Positions 19,112 to 24,582 of a DNA stretch of 24,582 nucleotides are shown in pieces (within the stretch, counting starts at the first letter, position 1; every line of letters starts with the position of its first letter). The DNA is from an uncultured Actinotalea sp. (GTDB taxonomy: Bacteria > Actinomycetota > Actinomycetes > Actinomycetales > Cellulomonadaceae), in the NCBI RefSeq assembly GCF_946885855.1, contig NZ_CAMPHH010000012.1:1-24582 (forward strand), read 5' to 3'. The notes under the pieces are model-generated. The model saw only the letters and a program-made list of their open reading frames with translations. It did not search any database and was not told the origin of the DNA. Position numbers and translations under genes: made by a program.

Positions 19112-19152
19112 TGGTCGGTGCTCGCTGTGTGGTCGTGCTCTGGTCGGTGCTC
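19112..19152 (-). repeat. Three imperfect copies of a 12-bp unit in the nuoA-nuoB gap
   Basis: TGGTCGGTGCTC (plus strand) occurs at 19112-19123 and 19141-19152. An 11-bp version lacking one G lies at 19130-19140. A second small array, two ACCTGCC-type units 9 bp apart plus a third partial one, lies between it and nuoB (about 19077-19104). The function is unknown. Confidence 0.6.
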
Positions 19153-19187
19153 CGGCCGCGCGGCGGGCCCCGGGGGCACCCGGCCGG
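19152..19187 (-). other. GC-rich inverted repeat after nuoA
   Basis: CCGGCC (19152-19157) and GGCCGG (19182-19187) enclose a C/G-run sequence that can fold further. It begins 13 bases after the nuoA stop. It could act as an mRNA stabilising or attenuating structure between nuoA and nuoB. There is no U-tract, so a full terminator is not indicated. Confidence 0.3.
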
Positions 19188-19200
19188 TCGGTCGTCCGCG

Positions 19201-19563
19201 TCAGTCCCAGTCCAGCCCGCCGCGGCGCCACTCGTAGACGAACGGCACCGTGATGAGGGCGAGGAAGGTGAGCATCGAGACGACGCCGAAGAGGCCGAGC
19301 ATCCCGAAGGACACGGCCCACGGGTACATGAAGACGACCTCGATGTCGAAGATGATGAAGGTCATCGCGACGAGGTAGTACTTGATCGGGAACCGGCCGC
19401 CGCCGACGGCGTGCGGCGTCGGGTCGATGCCGCACTCGTAGGCCTCGAGCTTCGCCCGGTTGTACCGCCGCGGCCCGAGGATCCAGCTGGCGCCGACGCC
19501 ACCGAGGGCCAGGACGGCGCCGATGCCCATGAGGACGAGGATCGGGACGTACGGGTTGCTCAT
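19201..19563 (-). CDS. nuoA: NADH-quinone oxidoreductase subunit A
   Basis: 120 aa, the usual length for this three-helix membrane subunit. The conserved stretch [11 protein letters not shown] (42-52) and the acidic second-helix motif [16 protein letters not shown] (69-84) are present. The ATG at 19563 follows GGAGGG by 4 bases. It is the first nuo gene, but a menJ-like gene on the same strand ends 130 bp upstream. No clear promoter is visible in that gap, so nuoA is likely read from the promoter before the menJ-like gene, perhaps with an additional internal start. Confidence 0.96.
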   Translation of the reverse strand: MSNPYVPILVLMGIGAVLALGGVGASWILGPRRYNRAKLEAYECGIDPTPHAVGGGRFPIKYYLVAMTFIIFDIEVVFMYPWAVSFGMLGLFGVVSMLTFLALITVPFVYEWRRGGLDWD

Positions 19564-19643
19564 CGAGCCCTCCAGTGGTGCAGGCCGTCCCGGCGCGACG
19601 TCGCGAGGCCGGGGACGGGGTGTCCGGCCAACCTACCGCCCGC

Positions 19644-19661
19644 CGCACCGAGACCGGTGCG
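19644..19661 (-). other. Perfect 7-bp stem-loop between the menJ-like gene and nuoA
   Basis: CGCACCG (19644-19650) and CGGTGCG (19655-19661) pair perfectly around a 4-base loop, about 80 bases before the nuoA start. No U-tract follows on the minus strand. It may be a weak attenuator or an operator; the evidence does not decide. Confidence 0.35.
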
Positions 19662-19693
19662 CCGGGCCGTGGCCCCGACAGAGTGTGGTCGTC

Positions 19694-20995
19694 TCATGCC
19701 GCCGGTGCAATTCTCGACAGCGCGGAGATCACCCGGTCCGAGACGTCCCCGCCGCGGGGCTCGTAGACGTCCGCGAGCAGCTTGAGCGTGAACCGCATGA
19801 GCGCCGGCCGCGGCAGCCCGTACCGGGTGAGGAAGCGCATCGCCCGGGGGTCCTCGATGATCTTCGTGAAGACCCGGCCGAGCGTGTAGTAGCCGCCGAG
19901 CTGGTCGGCCATCGCCCGCGGGTACGTCGCGAGCGTGGCCTCCCGGGCGGCGTCGGTCCGGCGGGACCGCGCCTGCGCGACGATCTCCGCCGCGGTCCGT
20001 GCCGCCTGCATCGCGTAGGCGATGCCCTCGCCGTTGAACGGGTTGACCATGCCGCCGGCGTCGCCGACGAGCAGGACACCGCGGGTGTAGTGCGGCTTGC
20101 GGTTGAACGCCATCGGCAGCGCCGCGCTGCGCACGGGGCCCAGCGGCGCGTCCGGGTCGAAGCCCCACTCCGGCGGCGCGTGGACGATCCACCGGCGCAG
20201 CAGGTCCTTGTAGTCGACCTTGGCGGTCGACGCCGTCGAGCTCACCGTGCCCAGGCCGACGTTGGCGGTGCCGTCGCCGAGGCCGAAGATCCACCCGTAG
20301 CCCGGCAGCAGGTCGGACCGGCCCGGCTCCCCGTCCCAGAGCTCGAGGTGGGACTCCATCCAGTCGTCGTGGCTGTTCGGGGTCGCGAAGTAGGTCCGCG
20401 CCGCGACGCCCATCGGGCGCTTCTGGTCTTTCTCCAGGCCGAGCGCGAGCGCGAAGCGGCCCGAGACGCCGTCGGCGGCGACGACCACCGGGGCCCGGTA
20501 CGTCTCCTCCTCGCCCGCCTTGCGTCCCGCCTCGTCCACCGGCCGCGCGACGACGCCGACGACGCGGCCCGTCCGCTCGTCCACGACGGGCCCGGTGACG
20601 GAGCGCTGCTCGAGGATCCGCGCGCCGGCGGCGCGGGCGTGCCGGGCGAGGGTGTCGTCGAAGTCCTTGCGGGTGCGGCTCACGCCGTAGTCGGGGAACG
20701 CGTCGAGGTCCGGCCACGGCAGCTCGAGGCGGTGCCCGCCGCCGTAGACGCGCAGGCCCCGGTTGCGGATCCAGCCGTCCTCCTCGCGCATCTCGACGCC
20801 CATGGCGACGAGCTCGCGGACGGAGCGGGGCGTGAAGCCGTCGCCGCACACCTTCTCGCGCGGGAAGGCGGTCTTCTCCAGCACCAGCACGTCCAGGCCC
20901 GCGACCGCGAGGTAGTAGGCGGCGGTGGAGCCGGCGGGGCCGGCGCCGACGACGATGACGTCGGCGTCCTGGGAGTCGGGCAGCGGTGGCACCAC
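19694..20995 (-). CDS. Geranylgeranyl reductase family flavoprotein, probable menaquinone side-chain reductase (MenJ-like)
   Basis: 433 aa FAD-dependent oxidoreductase. The N-terminal dinucleotide fold is DVIVVGAGPAGS (12-23). CGDGFTPR (50-57) and GDAGGMVNPFNGEGIAYAM (311-329) are hallmarks of the geranylgeranyl reductase family. In mycobacteria the homologue MenJ saturates one isoprene unit of menaquinone. The placement here, between menG and complex I, argues for the same substrate rather than archaeal-type lipids or chlorophyll. The GTG at 20995 is followed directly by a second GTG, so the exact start is uncertain by one codon. AAGGA lies about 10 bases upstream. No signal peptide is visible. 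The Rex-like operator sits 14 bases before the start. Confidence 0.88.
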   Translation of the reverse strand: MVPPLPDSQDADVIVVGAGPAGSTAAYYLAVAGLDVLVLEKTAFPREKVCGDGFTPRSVRELVAMGVEMREEDGWIRNRGLRVYGGGHRLELPWPDLDAFPDYGVSRTRKDFDDTLARHARAAGARILEQRSVTGPVVDERTGRVVGVVARPVDEAGRKAGEEETYRAPVVVAADGVSGRFALALGLEKDQKRPMGVAARTYFATPNSHDDWMESHLELWDGEPGRSDLLPGYGWIFGLGDGTANVGLGTVSSTASTAKVDYKDLLRRWIVHAPPEWGFDPDAPLGPVRSAALPMAFNRKPHYTRGVLLVGDAGGMVNPFNGEGIAYAMQAARTAAEIVAQARSRRTDAAREATLATYPRAMADQLGGYYTLGRVFTKIIEDPRAMRFLTRYGLPRPALMRFTLKLLADVYEPRGGDVSDRVISALSRIAPAA

Positions 20996-21008
20996 GCCTG
21001 GTCCGTCC

Positions 21009-21026
21009 TTGTGAAGACGTTCACGA
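21009..21026 (-). promoter_or_regulatory. Predicted Rex operator
   Basis: The 18-bp site reads TTGTGAA-GACG-TTCACGA. The known Rex consensus is TTGTGAA-N4-TTCACAA, so 13 of 14 defined positions match. It lies between a -10-like hexamer and the start of the menJ-like gene, so Rex bound here would block transcription or early elongation. In Streptomyces Rex, an NADH/NAD+ sensor, controls nuo and cyd genes. No rex gene is in the window. Confidence 0.72.
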
Positions 21027-21040
21027 ACTGGGGCGAGCCC

Positions 21041-21046
21041 AGTCTA
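21041..21046 (-). promoter_or_regulatory. Candidate -10 element of the menJ-like/nuo operon
   Basis: TAGACT on the minus strand fits the actinobacterial TANNNT pattern. It would place the transcription start near 21034, just upstream of the Rex-like site. No good -35 hexamer is seen at the usual distance, so the call rests on position. Confidence 0.4.
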
Positions 21047-21067
21047 GACACCGCCGCGGACCCCACC

Positions 21068-21089
21068 GGCCGGCGCCTCAGCACCGGCC
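21068..21089 (-). terminator. Nine-base-pair stem-loop after menG
   Basis: GGCCGGCGC (21068-21076) and GCACCGGCC (21081-21089) form a 9-bp stem, including one G-U pair in the minus-strand RNA, around a 4-base loop. It starts 41 bases after the menG stop and lies upstream of the candidate -10 element. No U-tract follows, as in many high-GC terminators. It would separate menG from the nuo unit. Confidence 0.5.
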
Positions 21090-21129
21090 CAGCCCCCGAG
21101 CGGTACCCCACTGCCGCCCGGCGCCGCCG

Positions 21130-21822
21130 TCACTCCGGGCGCTGCGCCCGGTGCATCGCGACGATCCCGCCGCTGAGGTTTCGGTAGGCCACGTCCCGCC
21201 AGCCGGCGCCGCGCACGAGTCGGCCCAGCCCCTCCTGGTCCGGCCAGGCGCGGATCGAGTCCGCGAGGTAGACGTACGCGTCCGGCTCGCGGGACACCGC
21301 GCGGGCCAGCGGCGGCAGCGCCCGGACGAGGTACTCCAGGTAGAGCGTCCGGAACGGGACCCACGTCGGGGTCGAGAACTCCGTGACCACGAGCCGGCCG
21401 CCGGGCCGGGTCACCCGGAGCATCTCGCGCAGCGCCGCGCCGGTGTCGACCACGTTGCGCAGCCCGAAGGAGATCGTCACCGCGTCGAAGGAGGCGTCGG
21501 CGAACGGCAGGCGCGTCGCGTCGCCCGCCGTGAAGGGCAGGTCCGGCCGGCGCCGCTTGCCCTCCCGCAGCATCCCGACGGAGAAGTCGCACGGGACGAC
21601 GTCGACGCCGGCGGCCGCGAACGGCTCGCTCGAGGTGCCGGTGCCGGCGGCCAGGTCCAGGACACGGTCCCCCGGCCGCGCGTCGACCGCGCGGATCGTC
21701 GCCGCCCGCCACCGCCGGTCCTGGCCGAGGGAGATGACGTCGTTCGTGAGGTCGTACCGGCGGGCGATCCCGTCGAACATGGCCGCGACCTCGTGGGGCC
21801 GCTTGTCCAGGCTGGCGCGCAT
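21130..21822 (-). CDS. menG: Demethylmenaquinone methyltransferase
   Basis: 230 aa class I SAM-dependent methyltransferase of the UbiE/MenG family, which carries out the last ring step of menaquinone synthesis. Motif I is [11 protein letters not shown] (56-66), followed by [12 protein letters not shown] (78-89) and the family signature [10 protein letters not shown] (117-126). The ATG at 21822 yields [16 protein letters not shown], the standard N-terminus. A frame-open GTG at 21924 would add 34 unconserved residues and nearly reach the start of the divergent menF, so I prefer the ATG even though no Shine-Dalgarno sequence precedes it. Length matches the family. Confidence 0.93.
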   Translation of the reverse strand: MRASLDKRPHEVAAMFDGIARRYDLTNDVISLGQDRRWRAATIRAVDARPGDRVLDLAAGTGTSSEPFAAAGVDVVPCDFSVGMLREGKRRRPDLPFTAGDATRLPFADASFDAVTISFGLRNVVDTGAALREMLRVTRPGGRLVVTEFSTPTWVPFRTLYLEYLVRALPPLARAVSREPDAYVYLADSIRAWPDQEGLGRLVRGAGWRDVAYRNLSGGIVAMHRAQRPE

Positions 21823-21928
21823 GGCCGCCAGTGTCGCAGGTGCGACGGGGCCGTCCGGTGTGGCGGACGTCTCCCCCTGCCGACCCCTGCGGCCCCCGTC
21901 CGAGGCGCTCCTCTCAGTCGGCACGGCC

Positions 21929-21934
21929 TACGCT
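21929..21934 (+). promoter_or_regulatory. Candidate -10 of a leaderless menF promoter
   Basis: TACGCT matches TANNNT and ends 8 bases before the GTG at 21943. The transcript would therefore start at or within a base or two of the start codon. No Shine-Dalgarno sequence precedes menF, which agrees with leaderless translation, common in actinobacteria. Confidence 0.55.
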
Positions 21935-21942
21935 GGTCCGTC

Positions 21943-23364
21943 GTGAGCACCGTGCCGCTGCCCGGCCGCCGAGCCGGCGCGTCCGTCCGCGGCGGCCTCG
22001 GCGCCGCGGGCGCCGCGAGAGACGCCGGCGCTGCCGGGGCACCGACGCTCCGCGGCACCGTCGTCGGGCCGCTCGTGTCGCGCACCGTCGCGTTGGACCC
22101 GGCCGACCTCCCTGCCGACCTCCTGAGCCTCCTGCCGGCCGACGGCGGCCTGGCGTGGGTGCGCCGGGGCGACGGCGTCGTGGCGTGGGGCGAGCTGCTC
22201 CGGGTCGAGACCGCCGGCGACGACCGCTTCGCCGCCGCGGAGGACGCCTGGCGGACGCTCATGGCCACGGCGGTGGTCCGGGACGAGGTCGGCGTGCCGG
22301 GCACCGGTCCGGTGGCTTTCGGCTCCTTCGCGTTCGCCGCGGGCTCGCCCGCGGGCGGCGTCCTCCTGGTACCCCGGGTCGTCGTCGGACGCCGGGGGAC
22401 CTCCGCCTGGGTGACCACGCTCGACGTCGGCGCGGTGAGCGCGGCGCCACCACTGCGTCCGACGGCGCCCCCGGCAGGCCCCGGTGCGGTGGCCTTCGCC
22501 GACGGCGCGCGGTCGGCCGAGGGTTGGCAGGAGGCGGTCCGGACCGCCCTCGGGGCGATCCGCGCGGGCGAGCTCGACAAGGTGGTCCTCGCCCGCGACG
22601 TGGTCGCGCGGACCGCCGAGCCCCTCGACCCCCGCTGGGTCCTGGCACGGCTCGCGTACGACTACGCCTCGTGCTGGACGTTCGCCGTCGACGGGCTGCT
22701 CGGGGCGACGCCGGAGCTGCTGCTGCGCAGCGAGAAGGGGCTGGTGACCTCCCGCGTGCTCGCCGGCACCATCCGCCGCACCGGTGACGACCAGGCCGAC
22801 ATGGCCCGCGCCGCCGTCCTCGCGCACTCCTCCAAGGACCTCGAGGAGCACGAGTACGCGGTCGAGTCCCTCACGCGGGCGCTGGAGCCGTTCTGCTCCT
22901 CGACGAACGTGCCCGAGACGCCGTTCGTCCTGCACCTGCCCAACGTGCTCCATCTGGCGACGGACGTCACGGGCGTCCTGCGCGCGGAGGCCGAGGGTGC
23001 TGCCGGTGGCGCGGGCGCGCAGCCGGCAGGCACGGCCGGCCTCCCGACGAGCCTCGGCCTCGCGGCCGCCCTGCACCCGACGGCGGCGGTCGCCGGCACC
23101 CCCACCGGGGCGGCCTGCGCACTCATCGCCGAGGTCGAGGGCATGGACCGGGCCCGGTACGCCGGACCGGTCGGCTGGATGGGGGCCGACGGCGACGGGG
23201 AGTGGGGCATCGCGCTGCGCAGCGCGGAGCTGGACCCGACCGACCCGCGGCGCCTGCGGCTCTTCGCGGGGTGCGGCATCGTCGCCGCGTCCGACCCCGA
23301 GTCGGAGCTCGCGGAGTCCGAGGCGAAGCTCGAGCCGATGCGCTCCGCCCTACGCAGCTCCTGA
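21943..23364 (+). CDS. menF: Isochorismate synthase, menaquinone pathway
   Basis: 473 aa chorismate-binding enzyme that isomerises chorismate to isochorismate, the entry step to menaquinone. Catalytic-domain motifs are present: ELDKVVLARDV (210-220, with Lys213 as the expected general base), ATPELLL (255-261), LHLATDVTG (336-344), LHPTAAVAGTPTGA (377-390), RYAGPVGWMGADGDGEWG (405-422) and FAGCGIVAASDPESELAESE (441-460). These favour isochorismate synthase over anthranilate or aminodeoxychorismate synthases. The first 35 residues are Ala/Gly-rich. A low-complexity loop (about 348-370) interrupts the catalytic domain. The GTG start at 21943 is the first codon after the -10-like element. The gene is divergent from menG. 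A siderophore-salicylate role is less likely, since no such genes are near. Confidence 0.9.
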   Translation: MSTVPLPGRRAGASVRGGLGAAGAARDAGAAGAPTLRGTVVGPLVSRTVALDPADLPADLLSLLPADGGLAWVRRGDGVVAWGELLRVETAGDDRFAAAEDAWRTLMATAVVRDEVGVPGTGPVAFGSFAFAAGSPAGGVLLVPRVVVGRRGTSAWVTTLDVGAVSAAPPLRPTAPPAGPGAVAFADGARSAEGWQEAVRTALGAIRAGELDKVVLARDVVARTAEPLDPRWVLARLAYDYASCWTFAVDGLLGATPELLLRSEKGLVTSRVLAGTIRRTGDDQADMARAAVLAHSSKDLEEHEYAVESLTRALEPFCSSTNVPETPFVLHLPNVLHLATDVTGVLRAEAEGAAGGAGAQPAGTAGLPTSLGLAAALHPTAAVAGTPTGAACALIAEVEGMDRARYAGPVGWMGADGDGEWGIALRSAELDPTDPRRLRLFAGCGIVAASDPESELAESEAKLEPMRSALRSS

Positions 23365-23473
23365 CGGCGCGCCCTGCTCGCCTCCCCGACGGGCGTGGCG
23401 CGCGTGCTCGACGCTGCCGGGGCACGGCGCGCCTCAGCGCCACCCGCGGCGCGGTGGTCGATCATGGCCCGGA

Positions 23474-23490
23474 GCGGACACCAGGTCCGC
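23474..23490 (+). promoter_or_regulatory. Perfect 6-bp inverted repeat upstream of the PAS-HATPase gene
   Basis: GCGGAC (23474-23479) and GTCCGC (23485-23490) are separated by 5 bases. The repeat ends 23 bases before a TAGCCT hexamer, so it covers the likely -35 region and could be an operator. It could also be a hairpin ending the menF transcript. Confidence 0.3.
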
Positions 23491-23513
23491 AGGCGGTCCT
23501 GATCCCCCGCGCG

Positions 23514-23519
23514 TAGCCT
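23514..23519 (+). promoter_or_regulatory. Candidate -10 element of the PAS-HATPase gene
   Basis: TAGCCT fits TANNNT and lies 43 bases before the ATG at 23563, leaving room for a leader with the GAGGAGG ribosome binding site at 23551-23557. No convincing -35 is seen. Confidence 0.4.
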
Positions 23520-23562
23520 CGGCACGCGAAGCCCACCGGACGCGCGCGGCGAGGAGGTGCCC

Positions 23563-24582
23563 ATGGACGGCTCCCCCTCCGACACGCCGCCGACCGTCCT
23601 GCTGGACGACAGCCACGGCACCTGGACCGCGGTCGCCGTCGACGACGCGTGGGCCGCCATGGTCGGCCGGCCGGTCGACCGGCTGACCGGCAGCGTCATC
23701 GGCGGGCTCCTCGACGACCGGTTCGCCGCCGAGCGCCTCGCGCGCCTCTGCGACCTCGCGGACCTCACCGGCAGCCGCAAGCAGGTGACGCTCACCTCGG
23801 CGCGGGACGTGGTCCTGCGCGCCGCCGTCGAGCCCACCGTCGACGACGACGGCCGGCGGCTGCTGCGACTCGTCGTCGTCCCCGGCGGGGGCGAGCCCGC
23901 CCCGCCCGCCACGGGCGAGGAGCTCGTCGTCGTCTTCGACCGGGAGCTGCGCGGCGTGGAGATCGACGACGCCCTCCTGCAGATCACCGGGCTGTCGCGG
24001 GACCAGGTGGTCGGGCACACCAACCGGGAGATGGGCTACCCGCCCCACCTGGCGGACCTCTGGGACGGCCACCACCGCGCGGTGCTCACGACGGGCGCCA
24101 CGCACGTCCTCGAGTACGAGCTGCCGACGGTGGCAGGCCCCCGGACGTTCCGCACCGTCATCGCGCCGCTGTGGGACGGCACCGGCGCGCCGGTCGCCGT
24201 CCGGGTGGCGTCGCGCGACCTCAGCAGCGAGCGCCTCGAGGCGGCCACCCGGCCCGCGACCGGGGGCACGTCGGCGATGTGGTTGCGGCTGCAGCCCTCC
24301 CCGGGTGCCGCGTCGACGGCGCGGGCGCACGCCCGCGACTGGCTCGAGCGGCACCTGCCCGGGCGCCCCGTGGACCCGGCCCTCCTGGCGGTGTCGGAGC
24401 TCGTGACCAACGCCGCCCTGCACGCCGGGACCGACCTCGTGCTGCAGGTCTCGCACGTCGACGGCGGGACCGTGCGCGTCGAGGTCTGGGACGCCAGCAG
24501 CGTCGTGCCGGTGATCGGCCGGCCCGGCACGGTCGGTGGCCGGGGCCTGGCCCTCGTCGAGATCCTGTCCACGGAGTGGGGC
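23563..24582 (+). CDS. PAS-PAS-HATPase regulator (RsbW-like kinase/anti-sigma type), 3' end off the right edge
   Basis: The frame is open for 340 codons from an ATG with GAGGAGG 5 bases upstream, and leaves the window without a stop. Residues 1 to about 108 look like a degenerate PAS fold. Residues 118-225 are a clearer PAS domain (LVVVFDRELRGVEIDDALLQ, then ITGLSRDQVVGHTNREM). Residues about 240-340 are a HATPase_c_2 ATP-binding domain. It shows the N-box SELVTNAALHAG (278-289), the G1-type box WDAS (309-312) and the G2 box GGRGLALVE (325-333). No phosphoacceptor histidine domain or membrane helix is visible, so this is closer to soluble RsbW-type Ser kinases or anti-sigma factors than to classical histidine kinases. 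The partner (an anti-anti-sigma factor or a PP2C phosphatase) is not in view. Probably only a short C-terminal strand is missing. Confidence 0.85.
   Translation, partial: MDGSPSDTPPTVLLDDSHGTWTAVAVDDAWAAMVGRPVDRLTGSVIGGLLDDRFAAERLARLCDLADLTGSRKQVTLTSARDVVLRAAVEPTVDDDGRRLLRLVVVPGGGEPAPPATGEELVVVFDRELRGVEIDDALLQITGLSRDQVVGHTNREMGYPPHLADLWDGHHRAVLTTGATHVLEYELPTVAGPRTFRTVIAPLWDGTGAPVAVRVASRDLSSERLEAATRPATGGTSAMWLRLQPSPGAASTARAHARDWLERHLPGRPVDPALLAVSELVTNAALHAGTDLVLQVSHVDGGTVRVEVWDASSVVPVIGRPGTVGGRGLALVEILSTEWG

Noticed and set aside
19564..19693. A second Rex operator directly before nuoA
   Set aside because: No TGTGAA or TTCACA half-sites are present on either strand; the only good site is before the menJ-like gene.
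21823..21924. N-terminal extension of menG to the GTG at 21924
   Set aside because: The extra 34 residues are low-complexity and unlike the family; the ATG at 21822 yields the standard N-terminus.
23365..23562. A small gene between menF and the PAS-HATPase gene
   Set aside because: The only open frame is antisense-type or out of frame without a ribosome binding site; the region holds two GGCGCGCC palindromes, an inverted repeat and a promoter-like element instead.
1..24582. Mobile elements, tRNA or rRNA genes, phage or defence genes
   Set aside because: No transposase, integrase, terminal inverted repeat, target duplication or RNA gene could be recognised on either strand.

Overview
The window is about 24.6 kb of very GC-rich DNA with dense coding and almost no spacer. 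The content points to an actinobacterium, most likely in the Micrococcales (Cellulomonas-like): a 14-gene nuo operon, enzymes for a partly saturated menaquinone, frequent GTG starts, a leaderless-looking promoter, and a PP2C phosphatase followed by a probable FHA-type protein. The genus is an inference; no rRNA or tRNA gene is present to anchor it.

Layout. Positions 1-1638 (minus strand) hold a PP2C phosphatase and, overlapping its stop, the first 257 codons of a gene that runs off the left edge. Positions 1810-20995 (minus strand, read right to left) hold a flavin-dependent prenyl reductase (menJ-like), the complete set nuoA-nuoN, and a long-chain polyprenyl diphosphate synthase translationally coupled to nuoN. 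Positions 21130-21822 (minus) are menG. Positions 21943-23364 (plus) are a divergent isochorismate synthase (menF). From 23563 to the right edge (plus) there is an almost complete PAS-PAS-HATPase regulator.

How the genes work together. Complex I oxidises NADH, reduces menaquinone and pumps protons. MenF opens the menaquinone pathway, the polyprenyl synthase makes the side chain, MenG methylates the demethylmenaquinone ring, and the MenJ-like reductase saturates part of the side chain. The window is therefore one NADH-to-menaquinone module, with both the machine and enzymes for its substrate. A near-perfect match to the Rex operator (21009-21026) lies between a -10-like hexamer and the menJ-like start. 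This suggests that the whole reductase-nuo-prenyl synthase unit responds to the NADH/NAD+ ratio.

Most of the window is ordinary conserved machinery and I see no undescribed multi-gene system. The points worth a second look are the Rex site, the concerted loss of all four cysteines of cluster N7 in NuoG, low-complexity tails on several Nuo subunits, a repeat-bearing gap between nuoA and nuoB, and a Pro-Ala-Val repeat tract in the left-edge gene. The long plus-strand open frames over the nuo genes are codon-bias shadows and are not annotated.
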